From contig NZ_JAODTZ010000046.1 of assembly GCF_025399795.1 (NCBI RefSeq), forward strand, positions 25,604 to 89,603: DNA of 64,000 bases, given 5' to 3'. The notes under the pieces were generated by a model that saw only the letters and a program-made list of their open reading frames with translations, did no database searches and was not told the DNA's origin. Both the position numbers and the translations under genes were made by a program. This DNA comes from Streptomyces rhizosphaerihabitans. GTDB taxonomy: Bacteria; Actinomycetota; Actinomycetes; Streptomycetales; Streptomycetaceae. The first letter of the stretch is position 1. Each line of letters begins with the position of its first letter. Of this stretch, positions 59,053 through 64,000 are shown one piece after another.

Positions 59053-59642
59053 AGCGCGCCCTTCGTGGAGGGGAGGATTCCGGCGGCGCGCGGGTCGCGC
59101 TCGGAGGCGTAACGCAGGGCACGGGCGAGCGCCTTGAACTGGCACTCCACGATGTGGTGCGCGTTGCGTCCGTAGGGTACGTGCACGTGCAGTGCGATCC
59201 GGGCCTGGGCGACGAAGGACTCCAGGATGTGCCGGGTCATCGTCGTGTCGTACTCGCCGATCATCGGCGCCATCTTCTCGGGCTCGGTGTGCACGAGGTA
59301 GGGGCGTCCGGACAGGTCGACGGTCACCTGGGCGAGCGACTCGTCCAGCGGGACCGTGCAGTTGCCGAAGCGGTAGATCCCCACCTTGTCGCCGAGTGCC
59401 TGCTTGAAGGCGGCGCCCAGCGCGAGGGCGGTGTCCTCGATGGTGTGGTGCGTGTCGATGTGGAGGTCGCCCTCGGTCTTCACGGTCAGGTCGAACAGAC
59501 CGTGCCGGCCGAGCTGGTCGAGCATGTGGTCGTAGAAACCGACGCCCGTGGCCACGTCGACCTTGCCGGAGCCGTCGAGATCGATCTCGACGAGGACCGA
59601 CGTCTCCTTCGTCACCCGCTCCACGCGTCCTACGCGGTTCAT
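59049..59642 (-). CDS. hisB: imidazoleglycerol-phosphate dehydratase
   Basis: 197 residues from ATG 59642. Manganese-binding His clusters: GFYDHMLDQLGRHG, DTHHTIEDTALALG, HILESF, HVHVPYGRNAHHIVE. Monofunctional form without the HisN phosphatase domain, as in other actinobacteria. Start overlaps the hisC stop; stop overlaps the small membrane gene. Confidence 0.97.
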   Translation of the reverse strand: MNRVGRVERVTKETSVLVEIDLDGSGKVDVATGVGFYDHMLDQLGRHGLFDLTVKTEGDLHIDTHHTIEDTALALGAAFKQALGDKVGIYRFGNCTVPLDESLAQVTVDLSGRPYLVHTEPEKMAPMIGEYDTTMTRHILESFVAQARIALHVHVPYGRNAHHIVECQFKALARALRYASERDPRAAGILPSTKGAL

Positions 59643-60775
59643 GCGTTCTGCTCCTTCGGGGGCGTGGGGGTGTCCCCCACGGAGCCCAGTAGTTCACGTA
59701 CCGCGTCGAGGAACGCGTCGTTTTCCTTCGGGGTTCCGGCGGAGACCCGCAGCCACCCCGGTACGCCGTTGTCCCGGACCAGGACGCCCTGGTCGAGGAT
59801 CTTCCGCCAGGCGGCGTGGGCGTCGTCGAACCGCCCGAACTGCACGAAGTTGGCATCGGACTCGGTCACCTCGCAGCCCATCGCGCGCAGTTCGAGGACC
59901 AGCCGGTCCCGCTCGGCCTTCAGCTGCTCCACGTAGCCGAGCAGGGTGTCGGTGTGTTCCAGGGCGGCCAGCGCGGTCGCCTGCGTCACGGCCGACAGGT
60001 GGTACGGCAGTCGTACGAGCTGGACGGCGTCCACCACCGCCGGGTCGGCGGCGAGATAGCCGAGGCGCAGCCCCGCCGCGCCGAAGGCCTTCGACATCGT
60101 CCGGGAGACGACGAGATTCGGCCGTCCTTCCAGCAGCGGCAGCAGCGAGTCGCCGTGGCTGAACTCGATGTACGCCTCGTCGATCACGACCATCGACGGC
60201 TTCGCCGCCTGTGCGGCCTCGTAGAGCGCGAGGACCGTCTCGGGCGGAACCGCGTTGCCCGTGGGGTTGTTGGGGGTGGTGACGAAGACGACGTCCGGCC
60301 GGTTCTCGGCGATCGCCCGCTCGGCGGCCGCGAGGTCGATGGTGAAGTCCTCGTTGCGGGGACCCGAGATCCAGGCCGTGCCCGTGCCGCGAGCGATGAG
60401 CGCGTGCATCGAGTACGAGGGCTCGAAGCCGATCGCGGCGCGGCCGGGTCCGCCGAAGGTCTGGAGCAGTTGCTGGATGACCTCGTTGGAGCCGTTGGCC
60501 GCCCAGACGTTCTCGGCGGTGACCGGGTGCTTGCCGGTCTTCGTCAGATAGGCGGCCAGCTCGGTGCGCAGCTCCACGGCGTCCCGGTCCGGGTAGCGGT
60601 TGAGCCCGCGGGCGGCCTCGCGGACCCGCTCGGCGATCCGCTCGACGAGCGGCTCGGGCAGCGGGTAGGGGTTCTCGTTGGTGTTCAGGCGTACGGGAAC
60701 GTCGAGTTGGGGCGCGCCGTAAGGAGTCTTGCCGCGCAGTTCGTCCCGTACGGGGAGATCGTCGATGCCAGTCAC
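59639..60775 (-). CDS. hisC: histidinol-phosphate aminotransferase
   Basis: 378 residues from GTG 60775 (overlapping the hisD stop). Class I/II PLP fold: LNTNENPYPLPE, AANGSNEVIQQLL, TTPNNPTGN, IDEAYIEF, and PLP lysine K229 in SRTMSKAFGAAGLRLGY. Normal family size. Second gene of the his operon. Confidence 0.97.
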   Translation of the reverse strand: MTGIDDLPVRDELRGKTPYGAPQLDVPVRLNTNENPYPLPEPLVERIAERVREAARGLNRYPDRDAVELRTELAAYLTKTGKHPVTAENVWAANGSNEVIQQLLQTFGGPGRAAIGFEPSYSMHALIARGTGTAWISGPRNEDFTIDLAAAERAIAENRPDVVFVTTPNNPTGNAVPPETVLALYEAAQAAKPSMVVIDEAYIEFSHGDSLLPLLEGRPNLVVSRTMSKAFGAAGLRLGYLAADPAVVDAVQLVRLPYHLSAVTQATALAALEHTDTLLGYVEQLKAERDRLVLELRAMGCEVTESDANFVQFGRFDDAHAAWRKILDQGVLVRDNGVPGWLRVSAGTPKENDAFLDAVRELLGSVGDTPTPPKEQNA

Positions 60776-62112
60776 TTGCCCTCGGGTACCTTCCAACCGA
60801 ACCTTGCCTTGATCGCCGCGCCGTGCGCGGGCAGGTCCTCCGCCTCCGCGAGCGTCACCACGTGATGGGCGACGTCGGCGAGCGCGTCCTTCGTGTAGTC
60901 GACGATGTGGATGCCGCGCAGGAAGGACTGGACGGACAGGCCCGAGGAGTGGCAGGCGCAGCCGCCGGTGGGCAGGACGTGGTTGGAGCCCGCCGCGTAG
61001 TCGCCGAGCGAGACCGGGGCCCAGGGGCCGACGAAGATCGCTCCGGCGTTCCTGACCCGGTCGGCGACCGCGGCCGCGTCCGCCGTCTGGATCTCCAGGT
61101 GCTCGGCGCCGTACGCGTCGACGACCCGCAGGCCCTCGTCGATGCCGTCGACCAGGACGATCGCCGACTGCCTGCCGCCCAGGGCCGGGACGATCCGGTC
61201 GTCGATGTGCTTGGTGGCCGCGATCTGCGGCTCCAGCTCCTTCTCCACGGCGTCCGCGAGGGCCGGCGAGTCGGTGACCAGGACGGCGGCGGCGAGGGGG
61301 TCGTGCTCGGCCTGGCTGATCAGGTCGGCTGCGACGTGCACCGGGTCGGCGGTGTCGTCGGCGAGGACCGCGATCTCGGTCGGGCCGGCCTCGGCGTCGA
61401 TGCCGATCCGGCCGGTGAAGTAGCGCTTGGCGGCGGCGACCCAGATGTTGCCCGGACCCGTGACCATGGGGGCCGAGGCGCAGGACTCGGTGCCGTACGC
61501 GAACATCGCGACGGCCTGGGCGCCTCCGGCCGCGTACACCTCGTCGATGCCGAGCAGCGCGCAGGCGGCGAGGATCGTGGGGTGCGGAAGGCCGCCGAAC
61601 TCCTTCTGCGGCGGGGAAGCCAGCGCCATGGACGGGACGCCGGCCTCCTGGGCCGGAACGGCGTTCATGATCACGGACGACGGGTACACCGACCGGCCAC
61701 CGGGCACGTAGAGCCCCACCCGCTGGACCGGCACCCACTTCTCGGTGACCGATCCGCCGGGCACGACCTGCGTGGTGTGCGTCGTCCGGCGCTGTTCGCG
61801 GTGGACGAGACGGGCGCGGCGGATGGACTCCTCCAGGGCCGCGCGCACGGCGGGGTCGAGCTGCTCCAGCGCGTCGGCGAGGGCCTGCGCCGGAACCCGT
61901 ACGGACTCCAGCCGCACTCCGTCGAACTTCTCCGCGTAGTCGATCAGCGCCGCGTCGCCCCGATGATGCACGGCCTCGCAGATCGGTCGCACCTTCTCCA
62001 GGGCGGCCGAGACGTCGAAGTCGGCTCGGGGCAGCAGGTCGCGCAGGGCGGAGCCCTCGGGAAGGGCGTCACCGCGCAGATCGATTCGAGTGATCGCGAA
62101 ATGTTGCAGCAC
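60772..62112 (-). CDS. hisD: histidinol dehydrogenase
   Basis: 446 residues from GTG 62112, with GAGAGAA about 8 nt upstream; family-like sequence begins at residue 8 (TRIDLRGDALPEGSALRD). NAD-dependent last step of histidine synthesis. Motifs include VGLYVPGG, GPGNIWVAAAKR, AGPTEIAVLAD, the zinc/catalytic LISQAEHDPLA, and LPTGGCACHSSGLSVQSFLR. First gene of the operon; the 170 bp upstream, shared with the divergent gene, hold the promoter. Confidence 0.97.
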   Translation of the reverse strand: MLQHFAITRIDLRGDALPEGSALRDLLPRADFDVSAALEKVRPICEAVHHRGDAALIDYAEKFDGVRLESVRVPAQALADALEQLDPAVRAALEESIRRARLVHREQRRTTHTTQVVPGGSVTEKWVPVQRVGLYVPGGRSVYPSSVIMNAVPAQEAGVPSMALASPPQKEFGGLPHPTILAACALLGIDEVYAAGGAQAVAMFAYGTESCASAPMVTGPGNIWVAAAKRYFTGRIGIDAEAGPTEIAVLADDTADPVHVAADLISQAEHDPLAAAVLVTDSPALADAVEKELEPQIAATKHIDDRIVPALGGRQSAIVLVDGIDEGLRVVDAYGAEHLEIQTADAAAVADRVRNAGAIFVGPWAPVSLGDYAAGSNHVLPTGGCACHSSGLSVQSFLRGIHIVDYTKDALADVAHHVVTLAEAEDLPAHGAAIKARFGWKVPEGK

Positions 62113-62153
62113 GGGGACAATTCTCTCAGACAGCGCCGAGGCGTCGGACGCCC

Positions 62154-62170
62154 GTATCAATGGCTGATAC
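62154..62170. promoter_or_regulatory. inverted repeat upstream of hisD
   Basis: GTATCA-ATGGC-TGATAC, with perfect 6-bp arms, lies about 42 bp upstream of hisD and in the divergent promoter region. This location suits an operator; the cognate protein is unknown. Confidence 0.4.
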
Positions 62171-62286
62171 AAGCCACCTTCGGTTCCCCGGAAGATCCCC
62201 GTCACCAGTAGCGTTCGGGCCGTCACTGAACGGGCATTGCACGAACGTACGAAACCCGTGAGTAGCTGGGGAGGAAGGGACGTGCC

Positions 62287-63867
62287 GTGACCGAGGGTGC
62301 CGACCTCCGCACCGGGGACCTGCCGGACGAACTGACCGCCGCCGAAGCCGGGATGTGGCAGGCCTTCCGCAACGGCAGCGTGTACGACCTGCGCAGCGGG
62401 GACACGACCGTCGACGATCCGCACGGCGGCCATCCCTGGGGGCCCGAGCGCAGTGTCCGGGCCCGGATAGTCGCCTGGCTGCTGCTCGCCGGGCCGCCCG
62501 CCCTCCAGGGCCGGGTCGCCTCCCTGAAACTGACCGGCGTACGGATCACCGATGTGCTCGATCTCGCGGGCGGCACGGTGGTGCCGTACGTGGAGCTGAA
62601 GGGCTGCCGGTTCGAGAAGGAGGTCCTGCTGCCCGAGTCCCGGTTCACGACCGTACGGCTGGTGAACTGCGCGGTGCCGCGTCTGGAGGCGGCCCGGCTG
62701 CACACCGAGGGCGATCTGCATCTGCCGCGCTGCCACTTCCACAACGGGGTACGGCTGACCGACGCGCACATCGGCACGGATCTGCTGCTCAACCAGGCCG
62801 TGGTCTACCGGGACCGGCGCGGGCGTTCGATCACCGGCGACGGCATGACCGTCGGACAGGACCTCCAGGCCGAGATGCTGGAGTCGCACGGCGAGCTGAG
62901 CCTGCGCGGCGCCACCGTCGGCGTGTCGCTGAGCCTGCGCGGCAGCAGGCTCAGCAACCCGTACACCCGGTTCGCCCTCAACGCCCCCCAGCTGACCGTC
63001 AACCGCACGCTCTACATGACCCCCGCCGGCCTCGGCAATCCGGTGATGACCAGCGGCACCACGCCGGCGCGCGGCACGCTGGTGCAGCGGTTCGAGTGCC
63101 AGGGCGGCATCCGCCTGGACGACGGGCGGTTCGGAGACGCGGTCGACTTCGACCGGGCCCGCTTCACCTTCGACGACGACCAGGGGCTTTCGCTGCTCCG
63201 GGTCCAGACGCCCGAGCTGCGCTTCCTCGGCGAGCGGCCCGAGCGCGGCACGGTCGTGCTGTCCGGCGCGCGGATCGTCAACCTGGTCGACCGGGCGTCC
63301 AGCTGGCCGGGGCCCGGCAGCCTGCACATGGGCGGCTTCACGTACGAGAACCTGGTCCCGCAGGGGGCCTTCCCGCTGGCCCGGCGACTGGAGTGGGTGG
63401 CGGCGGCGACCGCCGAGTACGCCCCGGAGCCGTACGAGCGCCTCGCCGCCGTGCTGCGCAACTCCGGTGAGGACGAGGACGCCCGCGAGGTACTGCTCGC
63501 CAAGCAGCGCCGCCGCCGCGAGACCCTGCCGCTGGCCGCCAAGCTCTGGGGTTACGCGCAGGACTGGACGGTCGCCTACGGCTACCGGCCCGGCCGGGCC
63601 GCCCTGTGGATGGCGGTGCTGTGGGCGACGACCTCCGTCGCGTTCGCGCACGCCGGCCATCAGCCGGTCAACCGCGACGGGCACCCTCCGTGGAACGCCT
63701 CGCTCTACGCCCTGGATCTGCTGCTGCCGGTCATCGACCTGGGCCAGGCCGGCTCCTGGCAGCTGCGCGGCGGCTGGCAGTGGCTGGCCGCGGTCGTGAT
63801 CCTCCTCGGCTGGATCCTGGCGACGACGGTGGCCGCGGGGGCCACACGGCTGCTGCGCCGCGGCTGA
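62287..63867 (+). CDS. beta-helix (pentapeptide-like) membrane protein
   Basis: 526 residues from GTG 62287 (GGAGGAAGGGA upstream). Residues 70-360 alternate short hydrophobic and polar strands in a parallel beta-helix pattern (LKLTGVRITDVLDLAGG, LRLRGSRLSN-type turns). After a charged linker come two membrane helices (AALWMAVLWATTSVAFA and WLAAVVILLGWILATTVA). Streptomyces homologues are often annotated membrane oxidoreductases, but no cofactor motif is visible. Divergent from the his operon. Function unknown. Confidence 0.8.
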   Translation: MTEGADLRTGDLPDELTAAEAGMWQAFRNGSVYDLRSGDTTVDDPHGGHPWGPERSVRARIVAWLLLAGPPALQGRVASLKLTGVRITDVLDLAGGTVVPYVELKGCRFEKEVLLPESRFTTVRLVNCAVPRLEAARLHTEGDLHLPRCHFHNGVRLTDAHIGTDLLLNQAVVYRDRRGRSITGDGMTVGQDLQAEMLESHGELSLRGATVGVSLSLRGSRLSNPYTRFALNAPQLTVNRTLYMTPAGLGNPVMTSGTTPARGTLVQRFECQGGIRLDDGRFGDAVDFDRARFTFDDDQGLSLLRVQTPELRFLGERPERGTVVLSGARIVNLVDRASSWPGPGSLHMGGFTYENLVPQGAFPLARRLEWVAAATAEYAPEPYERLAAVLRNSGEDEDAREVLLAKQRRRRETLPLAAKLWGYAQDWTVAYGYRPGRAALWMAVLWATTSVAFAHAGHQPVNRDGHPPWNASLYALDLLLPVIDLGQAGSWQLRGGWQWLAAVVILLGWILATTVAAGATRLLRRG

Positions 63868-64000
63868 CGCGGGGACCCGGCAGGCGCGGGGACCCGGCGG
63901 ACGCCGGCCGGTACGCGGGCGCCGTCACGGGGGGACACGGACACGCTGGACGCCAGGGTGTGGGCGGCGTTGCGGGAGCGCCGCCGACGCGAGGGTGCTT
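63868..64000. other. right-edge sequence without assignable gene
   Basis: 133 bp after the last stop. Two direct copies of GCGGGGACCCGGC occur at about 63869-63897. No complete gene is visible; a following gene might start outside the window. Confidence 0.4.

Noticed and set aside
60772..63684. 970-codon minus frame containing hisD
   Set aside because: The upstream 520 codons are antisense to the beta-helix gene and unlike HisD; the true start is GTG 62112.
1..64000. Insertion sequences, integrases, prophage genes, rRNA or tRNA genes
   Set aside because: No transposase, integrase or phage-like protein was found among the credible frames and no cloverleaf or rRNA-like segment was recognised by eye; a tRNAscan or Infernal run would be decisive.

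Overview
The window is high-GC actinobacterial DNA with GTG/TTG starts, dense 1-8 bp gene overlaps and gene content typical of Streptomyces: a trypsin close to S. griseus trypsin, a GH46 chitosanase, gltBD, a trp/his supercluster with a trpM-like small gene, a priA-type hisA, and LuxR/PucR/ArsR regulators. No rRNA, tRNA, CRISPR array, insertion sequence or prophage gene was seen. From memory, the order from chitosanase to hisD follows the S. coelicolor chromosome core.

Layout. 1-6.8 kb: aminopeptidase N (cut by the left edge), an orphan receiver protein, chorismate mutase, a secreted trypsin, an HExxH/zinc-ribbon protein and an ankyrin protein. 7.0-17.5 kb: an 11-gene cluster whose content and order match the mycobacterial KstR2 regulon for degrading the last two steroid rings (the HIP pathway): two SDRs, echA20-, ipdA-, ipdB-, ipdC-, fadA6-, kstR2-, ipdF-, ipdE1- and ipdE2-like genes, with a near-identical operator in both divergent promoter regions. 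17.4-21.5 kb: a stand-alone cytochrome b, a rhomboid protease and a chitosanase. 21.7-27.7 kb: gltD and gltB. 28.1-37.2 kb: a VIT-family iron transporter beside a possible iron box, then a seven-gene operon of four ADP-ribosylglycohydrolase-family genes, a ribokinase-type kinase, a class III CoA-transferase and a CitE-like lyase. 37.3-47.3 kb: lgt, a DsbA-like protein, trpA, trpB, a trpM candidate, trpC, three small membrane proteins, trpE and hisI. 47.4-56 kb: a TIGR03085-like protein, an MFS exporter with its ArsR regulator and a large operator palindrome, a PucR regulator, a very large LuxR regulator carrying a coding minisatellite, and a cutinase/PET-hydrolase-like esterase. 56.3-62.1 kb: the hisD-hisC-hisB-small membrane protein-hisH-priA-ridA-hisF operon. 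The right end holds a beta-helix/membrane protein.

How it works together: trp and his genes form coupled operons closed by strong hairpins; PriA links both pathways and chorismate mutase sits at the neighbouring aromatic branch. GltBD supplies glutamate. The steroid-like cluster looks like a self-contained regulon. The four-ARH operon is the best candidate for an undescribed system. All assignments come from reading translated sequence and remembered family features; no database search was run.
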